A DNA stretch of 64,000 nt from Marsupella aquatica (GCA_973895155.1 OZ316896.1:9796001-9860000), one strand, 5' to 3'. Shown: positions 36,854-50,626, counted from the stretch's first letter. The notes: a model not told the origin generated them from the letters alone. Numbers and translations: made by a program.

Positions 36854-38224
36854 CCCTAAACCCTCAACCTCTCTCTGCCGGGCCCCTCACAATCCCTGAG
36901 CTGCTGCATGCCTTTGGAACTTCACTCTCTGGGCATCTTCGTTCTCTCGTTTCAATCTCAACGTTGTTCTTACGAACTGTTTCCAGAGAGTACAATTAAA
37001 GCACAAGAATCTTCAACTTACTCGAATGAATAGTGGCGCACACCTACTTCTGAATCCTCCGTGCAAATTCAAAAATAAACTAGAGTATGATATAACTGCA
37101 TCTGACAGTCAGAGTACACTTTTCACCGCTCGTTTGAGTGTACAAAGGCTGAGTGAAACATATCTCTATTCATGATAGGACGCACTGGATCGGAACCAGA
37201 ATTTAAAAGGATTATTCAGACTTAGCACGTTATGGCCCATAAATGCAATGCGTGCTCGACCTGTGAAAGCTGCATCGCAGCGTGCCTCACCAAGTCAAGT
37301 ACAACTTAGAATCAATTCACTTGTACGTGGCGATGCGCAGTCAGGACGAGACACTCACATCCTGACTACCCATTCGACGTCCGACCTGGTTGTTATTTGT
37401 GCGTTCAGTATAAAGGAGAGCTAGCAACCAGCACGGTTGTAAAACTCATGTCAGGCTCAGCTCGCGGAGCAAAACTGGATTGGTACAGCACCAATGTAAT
37501 AATCTAGATCGATGAGATTTGCGATTTGGGACGACATTGGAGGCTTGTCGTTCCAAGGGTTCTGCTTAGCATCGCGCTCAGCGTCGGGTAGGTCAAGGCT
37601 GCTCCAATGAGTGACTATCTCACGCTAGAACCATCACGATGAATGCACCTCACTCGGGACCTCAGTATATATGATGTACGTCTGTGTCCATTGCTTTGAC
37701 ACACGACGCTCGATTTCATTTCCTGAATTGCACAAGGGAGACACTGTCATGCACCGTCGCTCGTGCTACCACTCCTGTCCGGGACAAACCAATTCATCGT
37801 GTCGTGTGGAAGTATAGCAAGATGGTCTATGATAACAATGCAGGTCCAGAAGCTAGCTCTCCCCTTGACCGAGCTTCTGGATAATACGCTATATACACCC
37901 CAACCCGTTCCAGCTGAATACGATATGGTCGCCCAATCGATTTCAGAGAAATGCGTAAATTATTTAGCGCTTTTGCTTGCTTGTTTGTCGAGCTGCAACA
38001 CAGTCAATGAGATTCTAAGCATGTACCTGTCGACATCAGCAGACTTGAAGTTATATTGCCAGGCCAAACAGAGTGAGCTCAGGAAATTGTTTTTGATTGA
38101 TTAAAGTCTTTCGCAAATCTGTGCAGTTTTATATATGGGCGTCGGCTTGTTGTCGTAACTCCTGGCCGGGTTTGCATCTTTTGATTGGCGGTTACAGACG
38201 ATTTCTTCGCCACCGGCTACGAAA
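36854..38224 (+). promoter_or_regulatory. 5' flank of lipase copy 2
   Basis: Homologous to the flanks of copies 1 and 3, for example TCTCTGCCGGGCC at about 36875 and 46000. It has a TATA box (CAGTATAAAGGAGAG) at 37409-37414, and a second TATA-like run (TTTTATATATGGGCG) at about 38128 that is shared with copy 3 (about 47216) but changed in copy 1. No separate gene is recognised. Confidence 0.45.
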
Positions 38225-41200
38225 ATGAGACCAGTGGTCTTAGTACTCTTTGTGGGGCTTCTGGGTCCCTTGCTACTTTGCCCAGGAGTGTGGACGCAAC
38301 CTAGTGGGGGTGGGGGTAAATTTGCGACCAGCTTGTGTGATGAACTAGTCAGGCCTAATGGCTACAGCTGCAGTGAACATCGAGTAAGTAGCTTGGACCC
38401 TCTATGAAATTGAACCGTGACAATACAAGGCACTTGATTTGCTGATTACGGAGTAACTTCATGTGCAATCCGTGTAGACATCGCGAAAATTAGTCCTGTA
38501 CTTTAGAAACATCTTTCTTCCGTTAGTACGATTTGTCGCACCAGACCAAGCACTAGATGACAGTGTCCGACTCTAGGTCGATCAGTACCCAATTGTGCCA
38601 GGCAATAATTATAGTTGAATGATACATAATTTAATTTGCTTAACTTGCTTCTTTGCAGGCAGTGACCGACGACGGGTTTATCTTGGGCCTTCAGAACATT
38701 CCCTCTCCCCAAGGACAGACGCAGCCATCTGGTGGCCCTCCCGTAATTCTTATGCACGGACTCATCGCAGTAGGTGTTAAGGCTAAGATTTGTAACAATT
38801 TGTTGTAGTACAGTTGTTAGACCGGAGATTTGATTTTTCCCTCGAGCGGGAAGTCTTTACAATCCGTACAGATTGTGGCAGACTGCTGCATTCCTGAAAT
38901 TTCAGTACCTAAATCTACTCATCTAGTAATTATTGCAGTCTGGAACGTCTGTTTTGCCTGGAGATGGTCAGGACGCGGCGTACCTTGGACCCCAGGGCCG
39001 TAGTCAAAGGAGCTGACATCAGCGAACCGTTTTTGATGCCTTGAATCAATGTTTGTCCAGGCGGGGGACAACTTCGTCGTGAACCCACCGCAGGAGGCTT
39101 TGGCATTCGTCTTAGCAGACGCTGGCTTCGATGTCTGGATTTTAAACAACAGAGCTGTGCAGTGGAGCCATGGGCATCAGAACCTCTCTCCATCTGACGA
39201 CGTAAGTGAGAAGAGAAACGTCTGGTGAATGCCAACTTCTCACATGATCGGTCTTTTCTGAATGAAACTACTTCTACAATTCCCTCGATCGTTCAGTCCT
39301 TACATGATCGAAGAAATGAGACAAGGGAAGCTTTTGAAAAAATGAAATGGAATGTTATGTTGCTTTGAGCAGAGGTATTGGGACTGGACTTTTGACGAAC
39401 TAGCATCTTACGACTTGAAAGCCATGACCGAGTATGTCTACAGCCAAACAAACGGGAGAAAATTGAATTATATCGGCCACTCTCAGGTACAAATCTTCAT
39501 TTCCAGGAAGACTGTGCTAGTCAAGTATATCAACTCATGACCATCTTATAGGGCTTCAACGAATGTTACTCAACGTGTTGAACTTGTGTTCAACTCTTTG
39601 AGAGTAATTTCAACTTCAAGTTCCACAGTGAAACGGGATAAAACAATGAAGGAATCCCGCCTGTTTGAAATAGCGCAATGGCAATTTAAAATTTAGAATC
39701 AACAAGCTAGCCCCTAGAGAAGCACTTCCCTCACTCTACAATCGCAATTAGTCGGCTTTAAACTTGAATAGTTAAGCTGGAAGTGGCTCGTTTAGAACTC
39801 CGTAATTGTTATCTCCGTGCAACAAATACTAAGAGATGTTGATAATTATTTGTGGCAACTGCGATCAGGGAACCTTGTTGCTCTTTGCTGGTCTAACTGG
39901 AGGCAAATTCAAGACCGATATTCTAGGACATTTGAATACAGCCGTGCTGCTGGCTCCAGCCACATATATCTCCCACCTTACGGCCCCGATTATCAAAGTA
40001 GGACTCACGATCTACGCTGATCAGGTATTACTCTCAAAGCCCCCATCACCGACTAATTAAATCCCTCAGATTGTACACAGGTTGCAATGATTGGTCAAAA
40101 TCCGTCTAGGTGAAAAACGTTTTTACTCTCTTCCTCTGCTAGTTTGATCTTTCATTTATTTACTAATTGTTCTCTTTCGTTGCTGATTTTGAAGACTACC
40201 AAAACCATTCTAAGAAACGGAACGCCCACCGTTGTCACCGGTTTCTGAATTCGTGAACTTATTCTCGATTTAACGTGACTAATCAAGCATGATGGTCATG
40301 ATTATTTTGTTTGGCGTGTTGTAGATTCTAAATGTTGTCGGCAATGGAGAATCTGATGCTAGCGTGTAAGTGATTTGAGATGAGTAAATTTATCGTAGTC
40401 AGATTCTAATTTCTATATATGTCGATATCTGGTGTATTGTCCTAATCATGTTCAAGTGTCTAAGATATCATCATCGTAGTCAGATTACGAATTGAAGAAG
40501 ATTTTTGTATCCGGTCTGCCCATTTATCCTACATTATAATCGTCATGGGTTTTGCAGCTTTTTCAATATAACATGCACAAGTCCTTTAATATCGGCTCTA
40601 GCCTGCAGCGATGTCTATTATGGCCTTCTAGGTAACTGTCATTGTTACTACTTTAGCCCTTGATAACTAGGCATGCTGGAATGAGCATACATTCTATGTA
40701 TCCACTTTAATTGGAGATTTCGTGATGAGTATCTGTCCCTGGGTGTGATTAGATTAACGATTCCTTGTCTAAAACGTGGCACGAACTTTTGTAGGTCAAA
40801 ACGGCTATCTCAATCAATCCCGTCTTGGGTTCTACAGCCAGTACTACCCACAACCAACTTCATCATTCAACGTCAACCATATCGGCCAAAGTGAGTGGTT
40901 TACTACTGTGAAACATGGCGTCTGGATACACTAGACGTACAGTATTTGGCTGAATATATAGTTGTAGGATATTTTGGTCGCAATTGCTAAGGAAATGATC
41001 CCGTTTGGAATGCTTGTTATCAGATTTTGAGAGCTAGCCAAATGCTAATCCCTGCCATTGTCAGTGTAACTAAAGCGAAACGAGAGACAGCGGGAATTGT
41101 AATTTTTTTGAGAAAGTGAGACACGGAGAGAGAGAGACACTGGTGATGTCTTCTCTTCTCTTGTCTTTTCTAACTTGCCAATATTCTAAGAAGCTAGTGA

Positions 41201-41558
41201 GATCAATTGAAAAAATAGTGAGGGAATGATTACAATTCTAATATCTGGAAGTATGTGATGTGTTGTAGGTTACAGAACGCAGACCTTCCAATTCTACTCC
41301 AGAAGTCCCCTTGACGACCCTCCCAAATATGATTTGACAACTTTTCCTACAAGCCTTCCTCTCCAACTGTGGACTGGTGCCGTTGACGGAATTGCTGACC
41401 CAATTGATTTGAAGGCACTCTTGGCAGAGCTCCCAAGCTCCAATAGGATAGTCAACACTCTACCAGATTATGGCCATGTAGATTTCGTCTATGGCGTTAG
41501 AACTTACATAGACGTTTACCCCGGCATCATCACTTTCCTCCGAAGTCATACATCGTAG
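38225..41558 (+). CDS. gastric-type (acid) lipase, array copy 2
   Basis: Nine exons: 38225-38383, 38659-38769, 39061-39201, 39373-39486, 39869-40024, 40325-40365, 40558-40631, 40795-40890, 41269-41558. Their lengths (159, 111, 141, 114, 156, 41, 74, 96, 290) equal those of copy 1 exactly, and the sum again gives 393 residues. The signal peptide begins MRPVVLVLFVGLLGPLLLC. Catalytic residues are retained: GHSQG (Ser174), GAVDGIADP (Asp337), DYGHVDF (His367). The introns and flanks differ from copy 1 by many changes and indels while the exons keep frame, which suggests selection for function. Substitutions near the active site (GGVDGL to GAVDGI) could alter specificity, but that is only inference. 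Confidence 0.93.
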
Positions 41559-41865
41559 TTGGCCGGTTGTTGTACACATCATACCCGACCCTACATACTC
41601 TCCTAGACTGTCAGTGATTCTGCCAAATAATTTGAAGTTCACCAGAGAGATTTAATCTGATTTAATTAGAGTACCACGTTGATGTGCACTTATTTCAAGA
41701 ATAATTGCATAATTCGAGGTTTCCTTAGTCGATAGAACTCGACATTACCAGTCAAAATCGATTTTTACTACTTCAAAACTAGGTTGTATACATTCAAGTG
41801 AAACTGTCTGGTGGTGTATTGGAGTTGTCCATCAAGTATGCATTTATATCTAAAGCCTTAGAGAA
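41559..41865. other. 3' flank of lipase copy 2
   Basis: Homologous to the flank after copy 1: ATTCAAGTGAAACTGTCTGG occurs at about 30598 and 41789. The similarity stops near 41865, where the decayed copia sequence follows. Confidence 0.6.
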
Positions 41866-44640
41866 GCAAAATCTTTGGTCTGTGCTTTCGCAAAATCAAG
41901 TCAAATTGTTTCCTGTATTCTTCATCCTCGAACTACTACACCTTTCAAAATGGTCCATCTTGATTTGTGTGGATAAACCTCCACTACAGGCATCATCAAC
42001 AAACACTCTATTCTTGTGATCACCGACAAATTTTCTGGAACCTGCTGGACAACTAGCTTGTCTTACAAGCACGAGGTTTTCCCCTAATTCATAAGTTTTT
42101 TCAGATGGTGATCAATCAGTCCAGTTCTACAATACAGGAGGCTCCTCTTGATAGCAGTCTGAAATTTGGTGGAAATCAGTTACAGTAATTCCTCAATTCA
42201 CATTGCGTAAACACTTTTCACTCTGCTCCTTATCATCACGATAAGAAAGGTATAGCTGAACAGGCCATTGATGGGTCACTGTTAAAGCTCGGGCAATGCT
42301 TCTGGATTCACATATACCCGTCCAACTTTGGCCCAAGGGAGTGATAGCAGCTACATATCTTGCTATCATTCGTCTACATCTGTGAACCTTTCTTCCCAGT
42401 CACTTGCATTTTGCCTCTCAGACATTAAATCTTCCATGTACTTTTGTCTTGAGCATTTGTACCTTTTGGTGCTATAGCTTACATTCATATACCTCCCAAA
42501 ATTTGTTTTTGTGTCGAGGAAGTTTGAAGCTAATGCGCAAAAGGGATTTCTTGTCGGCTATTCACTAAAACATAAATTTTGAATCTGGTTGCCTCACAAA
42601 TCCATTGTTAGTCAAATAGCAAATGTTAATTGGACGAAACACCTAAAAATTCATCAATTCCATTTTAATCCCCGGATTCCTAGGTTCCTGATGGTGTGAA
42701 GTTGTTCCTTCCTTCATTACCCTGTCTACCACTCAGTTACCACCGTCCTTGGCACCTATTCCACGTCCCATTGTTCTACTTCCTATTAGTCCTTCACCCC
42801 TTGGCAGCCCACAATCCGAGTAAGTCCATTTCGACATACAAGCTGCTCATCTATCTACTTGAGTTTCATCTCGGACAAATAAGGGTCACCCACCCTCTCG
42901 GTATCAGGATGTCTCTGCTTCTATGCCTACATATCATTTATCCCTGTACCAGTTTTGTTTTACATGATCATACCACTGGTAGTTCTCTATTCGTACCACA
43001 ATGCTCTCTTCTCTTCTATCACTTCTGATGCCCCCATACATATGCTCAAGCTAGGGCTCGTCCAAATGGTGATCGATGGAAGGAGGCTTAGACGAAGTTG
43101 ATGCCTCTTCGCACAGGTTCTCGCCTACTTCCTTCACATTGGGTGTATCAGAAACACAATGGAATCTGCAAGGCCTGATTCAAGGTTCGAGGTGACAAAC
43201 AACGTCCTGGTCTTGACCATGATCATATTTTTGTATTTGTCGTGCGACCTGAAACTTCTCACTCCACTCTGGCATTAACATAACTGGGGGGGCGCACAGT
43301 TTCAATGTCGTCACTGCGCTTGTCGGTGCATTACTACAATCACCCTCTCAAATTCATGCTCATCCACCCCCAGGCTATGAAACTCGTGATGATGATGGTG
43401 AGCGCCTTGTCTGGCTATTATTACAGTCAAGCTTTGTATGGACTAAGGCAGTCTGGATGCACGTGGGTACTTCGAAATTGTTGATTTCTCCAGCACTTTT
43501 GGCTACACCCGTCTGCTATCAGATTCTTATGTAGATAATCCTTCTGGCGAGCTCATTGTTCTCTGGGTTGATGATATGATAATCCCTGAATCTCAGCATC
43601 ATCCATTGTACTCGTGATGGTCTTCAATCACAGTGAAATCTGGGACCTTGGTAAATTATCAGTTCATTTAGGCATAAGGATTACTCGCAATTGACCAACG
43701 TGCAGTCCGCATTTGGACCAAGAACCTTATGCCCTAAAAATCCTGCAGAGTTTTCATCTTGATTCCAGTGCTATTCGTCTTCATCCTGGCACAGGCAGTG
43801 AGTCTGGTACCATGTACTTCCCGGGATTCCTATGATGAGCGACCGAGATATCATTTTATGATTGGACCACTTCTATATCTTGCAGTCTGGACCCGTCCCC
43901 ATATTCCGGAAAGATGTACAGAGTTAGGACAAACTTTCATCAATCGTAACTCTACTCATGAAAGTGCTCTTCGCTCTGTTCATGTATATCGACTCCACTC
44001 GTCTCCTTCGTAAACATTTTCAACCTGAACGATTCTCTGGCCTCAAAGCTCACTCTTTTGGTTTTGTTGGTTTCTCCGAAGCCTCTTTTGCTGACAATTG
44101 GCTGGTCGACGATCGTCAACCGGCCAGCGAAAATCTTTTCAAGCTTGAAGGAGGAGCTGTATCCTGGAAATCCAGGAAACAGCCAGTCACTGCTACTTCG
44201 TCAACTGAATCTGAACATTTGGCTTTTTCTCCTGTCTGTAAAGGAAGCCATTACGCAGATTGCTCTTCGATCTTGATTACGATTCTGCTGATGTTCGACG
44301 CGTGGTTCTACATTGTGACAACCCACCTGCCCTGTCACCCACATTTAATCCAGAGCTCATTTTCCGACCAAACACATTGGGGTCCAACGGCGTTACACAA
44401 CAGAACAGGTTAAGGCTGTTGTTATAGAGATGCAGCATCTACCTACACAGATTAGGCCAGCTGACGGCTTAACTAGGACACTCCGTGCTCCTAAATGCAT
44501 CAAATTTGTTGGGCTCTTTGACTTCGCTATGCTGTTTCCTTTTGTCACTTCTTCAGTTTTTTACTCAACCAATTCTTTTCTTCACAAAATCTGGGAGATC
44601 TGTTGTTTATGTTGATAAAACTATCTACGTGACTAAGATG
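41866..44640 (+). pseudogene. decayed Ty1/copia polyprotein remnant
   Basis: Scattered copia signatures appear in all three plus frames. An integrase-like HLDLCG at about 41950 is followed by a core with APYHHDKKGIAEQ at about 42220-42270. An RT box LWVDDMI lies at about 43560-43585. RNase H-like GGAVSWKSRKQP...SSTESEHLA lies at about 44150-44225, and the C-terminal ADGLTRTLRAPK at about 44460. Stops and frameshifts are frequent, and no LTR pair was recognised. It is much older than the element at 8603-14402 and is not closely related to it. Confidence 0.75.
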
Positions 44641-44666
44641 GCTGAACAGTGAAAGTAGAGGGCATA

Positions 44667-44948
44667 AGTACTTAAGTGAAGCCAAGGCAAGGAGTGCCCA
44701 GAGGAAGAGAGGCGCCGCACGGTGAGCGGGACCCATAGATCAGATCAAGGGAGCAGTGAAAGTACTTAAGTGAAGCCAAGGCAAGGAGTGCCCAGAGGAA
44801 GAGAGGCGCCGCACGGTGAGCGGGACCCATAGATCAGATCAAGGGAGCAGTGAAAGTACTTAAGTGAAGCCAAGGCAAGGAGTGCCCAGAGGAAGAGAGG
44901 CGCCGCACGGTGAGCGGGACCCATAGATCAGATCAAGGGAGCAGTGAG
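44667..44948 (+). repeat. 94-bp tandem repeat, three copies
   Basis: AGTACTTAAGTGAAGCCAAG starts at 44667, 44761 and 44855, and the units are virtually identical over 94 bp. It follows the decayed copia remnant and may be the subrepeat of its 3' LTR or UTR. Confidence 0.92.
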
Positions 44949-47309
44949 GCAGACCTAGATCAGATGGTACTCAGAAGAGGACGGAAGACGACAAGGAACA
45001 GCAAGTGGCGCAACGGAATGGTAAGTGGGCCCAACAGGTAAACGGTACTGAGGATCGCAGCATTTCCAACAGTTTATCCCCTCTTTTCGATGTTCTGCGT
45101 AGAATGACACCTGAACCGTTTACAGAGGCGCGTCTCCACTTCCTTTTCACGTAGCGTTTTTATACTGAGTTGTTTCCCTCCCACAAAAGACGGGGATCAA
45201 TTTTGATGTGCTGAAGTTCTCACATCTAAGTGTACTTGCTGGTTCTATGAAACTACGAAACTGTTACGCATTTTCATTTCTGACTTTTCAAGCAAGAGTT
45301 CTTTCAATTTCTCAATATACGACAATTCATTTTCTTTCAGAGATATGGAGATGCGAAAGCCTTGCTCTTGGACCAATTGGCCATAAAATTTCCAAGAGAT
45401 CTTCAAGCGAGATACATCATCAGCGCAAGAAGGGCTGGGATTCTGGGAAAATTGGGAGGAACCGGAACCTTTGGACGAACTATTTGCAACGAAATTTGAT
45501 CTTATTTGTCGTCTATTATTTTTCATGAAAAAGTTTGAAGGCAGAGCATATATAAATGAGCCATAATGAAATGAATTGTTAACACCAGGTTCATCACTGT
45601 TGTCCTGACGCAAGAAGTCAGTACGCACAGCAACTAATGCTCTGTTTCATGACTTTGACGCGTCGGATCAAAGTTCAAGGTCTCACGATCATTGAGCTTG
45701 GGGTTCTGACATGTACATATGTCACGAAAGGTCCGGGTGGCTTCAAGTCTACAGTACTGAATTTTTCGTCGAATTTCACACTCAATGCAAACTAATCTGT
45801 ACTAGTTGCCCCCTGGTGCCACACAGCCATTTACAAGTACTTAATGCACTTTGTGATTTCAATTTTCTTTGTAAGTTTGAGGGCAGATCAAGAGAAGAAT
45901 GCACATGTCAAGATTTGGATCAACTAATGATGAAAATACTCGTGTACTGCGACTAGAATTAGAATATAAAAAACAAAACCCTGCAATGTCTACTCTCTCT
46001 CTGCCGGGCCTGAAAATTTTTGAGCTGCCTTCTTTTGACACTTCACTCTCTTGGGATCGTCGTCCTTTTCGTTTCAATCTAAACCTTATTCATACGAGCC
46101 GTTTCCAGAGAGTACAACATAGACACAAGAACCTTCAACTAGCTGAAATTAATGAAATTTTGGCGCTCACCTACTTCTGAATCCTCCCTGCAAATTAGTA
46201 TAGAAATAGAATAGGATATAACTTACTGCACATGACAGTCAGAGTACAATTTTAACCGCCATTTCTGATCGTAGTATGAGTGAAAAATCTTTGTTCATGA
46301 TACAACGCGCTGGATCAAGAGTCGGCACATTAAGGCCCATAAATGCAATGCCATCTCGACGTGTGGAAACTGCATTGTAACGTGCCTCAACGATTCAAAA
46401 GTATGATTTAGAAGCAATTCACTTGTACTTGGCAATGCGCGGTGAGACACTGATGTCCTGACTGCCGATTGAACGTCCGACCCTGGTTGTTATATTTGTG
46501 TTCAATATAGAGGAGAGCGAACAATCACCACAGTTATAAAACTCATGTCAGGCTGGTCGATCTCGGGGAGAAAAATCTGGATTGCTACAGCACTAATGTA
46601 ATGATCTAGATGAGACTGTTGCGATTTTGGGACGAGATCCGAGGCTTCGGCGTCGGCTTTCCGTTCAGCATCTGGTAGGTCCATTTTGCTCCAGTGACTG
46701 ACTATCTCACGCTAGAACCATCACGATGTATGCACATCGCTATGCTGTTCGTCTGTGTTCATTGCTTTGTCACACGACGCTCAATTCGATTTCCTGAATT
46801 GCACAAAGGAGACACTGTCACGTACCCTCGCTCGAGCTCCCACTCCTGGCGGGGACAAACCAATCGATCGTGTCGTGTGGACGCACAGCACGATGTGTCT
46901 ATGGTAGCAATGCGGATCCAGAAGCTAGCTCAAGAAGCTCGGTCTGCCCTTGATCGAGCTTCTCGATAACATGCTAGCCAAACACGTTCCAGCTGAATAC
47001 GATAAGGTTGCCCAATCGATTTCAAACAATTTCAAGTTTTAAAGTATGGAAATTATTTAGCGTTTTGATTTGCTTGTTTGTCGAGCTGTAACACAGTCAA
47101 TGAGATTCTAAGCATGTACCTGTGCGACTTCGGCAGACTTGAAGCTATATTGCCAGGCAGAATGTAATCCAGGAAGTTGTTCTCATTGAATAAGATCTTA
47201 TTCGAATCTGTGCAGTTTTATATATGGGCGTTGGCTTGTTGTCCTTACTCCTGGCATTGCAGCTCTTGATTGGTGGTTACAGACGATTTTCTAGACACCG
47301 GCTACGAAG
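44949..47309 (+). promoter_or_regulatory. spacer and 5' flank of lipase copy 3
   Basis: From about 45335 (GATATGGAGATGCGAAAG) the sequence follows the spacer seen before copies 1 and 2; the ~70-bp minisatellite part is missing here. 45990-47309 matches the proximal flank of the other copies, with TATAGAGGAGAG at 46506 and TTTTATATATGGGCG at about 47216. An open frame at 45628-45245 (-) has no recognisable domain. Confidence 0.45.
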
Positions 47310-50300
47310 ATGAGACCAGTGGTCTTAGTACTCTTTCTGGGGCTTGTGGGTCCCTTGCTGTTTTGTCCAGGAGTGTGGACTCAGCCTAGCGGGGGTGGGG
47401 GTAAATTTGCGACCAGTTTGTGTGATGAGCTAATCAGGCCTAACGGCTACAGCTGCATTGAAAATCATGTAAGTAGCTCGGACCCTCTCATGAAATCGAC
47501 CGTATAGAAGGCTCTTGATTTGTGGATCGATTACGGAGCAAAGAACTTCACGTGCAACCATGTAGACATTGCCAAAATTAGTGCTGTCCTTCAGAAACAT
47601 CTTTCTTTCATTAGTACGACACTCGCACTACACCTCGCACTAGACCGTGTCATGCAATCATCATACATTTATTAGCTTGCTAAACTTGTTACTCTGCAGG
47701 CAGTGACGGACGACGGGTTTATCTTGGGCCTTCAGAACATTCCCTCTCCCCAAGGACAGACGCAGCCATCTGGTGGCCCTCCTGTACTTCTTATGCACGG
47801 ACTTAGTGCCGTGAGTGTGAAGGATTTGCTCTCTTTAACTGTAACAATTTGCCGTGGTGCAGTTGCTAGCTAGACTCGAGATTTGATTTTTCCTTCGATG
47901 GGGAATTCTTTACGATAAAGATGGTGTCCCATTGCTGCATTCCCAAAAATTTAGCACCCATATGTACTCATAGTAATTATTGCATTCTGCGTCGCAAGTT
48001 TTACTTGGAGATGGTCAGGACAACTAAGTTGGTCCTACCCCATCGCCGTAATCAAAGGAGCTCATATCAGCGAACCGTTTTTGGTTCCTTGAATCAATGT
48101 TTATCCAGGCTGGGGACAACTTCGTCGCGAACCCACCGCAGGAATCTTTGGCCTTCGTCTTAGCTGACGCTGGCTTCGATGTCTGGATTTCAAACAACAG
48201 AGCTGTGCAGTGGAGCCATGGGCATCAGAACCTCTCGCCATCTGACGACGTAAGTGAGAACGAAAACGTCACTCTTATGAATGCCAACTATTCATCTGAT
48301 GTATGGTCGGTCTTTTCTGGACTTTTGGATTAAATTACTTCTACAATTATCGCGTTCGCTTAGTCCTTAGGTGATCGAAGAAATGAGGCAAGGAATCTTT
48401 AAATTGATGACATGAGCTGACGTATTGCTTGGAGCAGAGGTATTGGGACTGGACTTTTGACGAACTAGCATCTTACGACTTGAAAGCCATGACCGAGTAT
48501 GTCTACAACCAAAGAAACGGGAGAAAATTAAATTATATCGGCCACTCTCAGGTACAAATCTTGATTGCCAGACAGAGTACGCTCGTCAAGTATATCAGCT
48601 TATGGTCTTATAGGGCTTCAACGAATGTCCGAAAACGTTGCCAACTTGGTGTTTAACTGACGAGAACCTTCATAAAAAAATTGATTCTTCGACTTTGCCA
48701 TGCACAAACTTCCAAAAGTAAAGACCGGACAACACAACGAAGAAGTAAGAAAGAGTTTAAATGGCATACTTAAAGTTATCAACAAGCAGGCCCCTAGAGA
48801 AGCTTTGCACTCGTCCTATAATCGCAAATAGTCGGCTTCAAACTGGAATAGCTAAGCTGGAAGCAGCTCGTTTAGTACTCCGCAATTCTTATTTCCGTGC
48901 AACAAATACTGAAAGGTGTTAATGACTGTTTGTGGTAAATACGATCAGGGCACCTTGATGCTCTTTGCTGGTCTAACTGGAGGCAAATTCAAGACCGATA
49001 TTCTGGGATATTTGAATACAGCCGTGCTGCTTTCTCCAAACGCGTATTTCTCCCACCTTACGGCCCCAATTATCAAAGTAGGACTCACGATCTACGCAGA
49101 CGAGGTACTACTCTCGAAGCCCTCACCGGAAAATTGAATCCCTCTGTCAGATTGTACAAAGCTTTCAATGATTGGTCGAAAACCATCTAGTAGAAGAGAA
49201 GCTTTCCTCTTTTTCTGCTACTTTGATCTTTAATTTTTATGCTATTAGCCCGACAATTAGTTCTCCTCGGTTTGTGAAGTCAAACACTACCCAAAATCCA
49301 AAAAACCTATTCTCGATTTTAACATGACTAATCAAGCATAACAGTAATGTCATGGTTGTTTTGTTTGGCGTTTTAAAGATTTTGGCTGTTGTCGGCAATG
49401 GAGAATCTGATGCTAACATGTAAGTAATTTGAAATGAATAATTTTATAAGAAAATCAAAGTCGGATTTTCAATTTTTATAGATTTCAGAGATTCTGGTAT
49501 CATCCTAATCATGTTCAAGTTGCTAGCATATCCTCATCGTAGTCAGATTACAAATTGCAGAAGATGCTTGTATCCGGTCTACCAATCCAATGCTAAATCA
49601 TAATCGTCATTGGTTTTGCAGCTTTTTGAATATAACATGCACGAGTCCTTTGATAACGGCTCTAGCCTGCAGCGATGTCTATGACGGCATTCTAGGTAAC
49701 CGTCATTGTTACTGCTTTAGCCCTCTGATAACGAGGCACACTGGCATGAGGTTGCTTAATATGTATCCTCTCTAATTTCAGTTTTCGTGATGAGTATCTG
49801 TCCCTTGGTGTGATTAGATCATCAATTTCTTGTCTGAGACGTGGTACGGACTTTTGTAGGTCAAAACAACTATGTCAATAAATCCCGTCTTGGGTTCTAC
49901 AGCCAATACTACCCACAAGCAACTTCATCATTCAACGTCAACCATGTCGGCCAAAGTGAGTCGCTTGCTATTGTAAAAGATGGCTTCTGGATACACTAGA
50001 AAGTATTTGGTTTAATATAGTTGTCGCAACTGCTGCAAGTGATCCCATTTTGCATGCTTGTTATCAGGTTTTGAGAGCTAGCCAACTGCGAATCCCTACC
50101 ATCGTCTCTGTAACTAATTGAAGGGAAACGAGGGACAGCGGGGATTGATAAAACCTGAGAAAGAGTCTCTTCTCTTCTCTTCTCTTCTCTTCTCTTCTCT
50201 TCTCTTCTCTTCTCTTCTCTTCTCTTCTCTTCTCTTCTCTTCTCTTCTCTTCTCTGTATTCTCTGTATTCTGAAGAACTAGTGAATCCAATTGATGATCA

Positions 50301-50626
50301 CAATTCTAATTTCTGGAACTATGTGATGTATTGTAGGTTTCAGGACGCAGACCTTCCAATTCTACTCCAGAAGTCCCCTCGACGACCCTCCCAAATATGA
50401 TTTGACAGATTTTCCTACGAGCCTTCCTCTTCAACTGTGGACTGGTGGATTTGACGGATTGGCTGACCCAACTGATGTGAATGCACTCTTGGCAAAGCTG
50501 CCTAGCTCCAATAGAGAAGTCAACACTCTACCAGATTATGGCCATGTAGATTTCATCTATGGTGTTAGAGCTTACATAGACGTTTACCCCGGCATCATCA
50601 CTTTCCTCCGAAGTCATACACCGTAG
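47310..50626 (+). CDS. gastric-type (acid) lipase, array copy 3
   Basis: Nine exons: 47310-47468, 47700-47810, 48109-48249, 48438-48551, 48949-49104, 49379-49419, 49622-49695, 49860-49955, 50337-50626. Exon lengths are identical to copies 1 and 2; 393 residues. The signal peptide begins MRPVVLVLFLGLVGPLLFC. Catalytic residues are kept: GHSQG (Ser174), GGFDGLADP (Asp337), DYGHVDF (His367). Copy 3 resembles copy 2 in its proximal flank but copy 1 at several exon positions (IENR/IENH), so gene conversion is possible. The last intron holds an expanded TTCTC microsatellite. The exon 6 acceptor reads TTTAAAG rather than the TTGTAG of the other copies; it is still a valid AG. Intact. Confidence 0.93.
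50166..50255 (+). repeat. TTCTC microsatellite in intron 8 of lipase copy 3
   Basis: About 18 uninterrupted pentamers. The homologous places in copies 1 (about 29985) and 2 (about 41150) have only two or three copies, so the expansion is specific to copy 3. Its distance to the acceptor at 50336 leaves splicing plausible. Confidence 0.95.
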
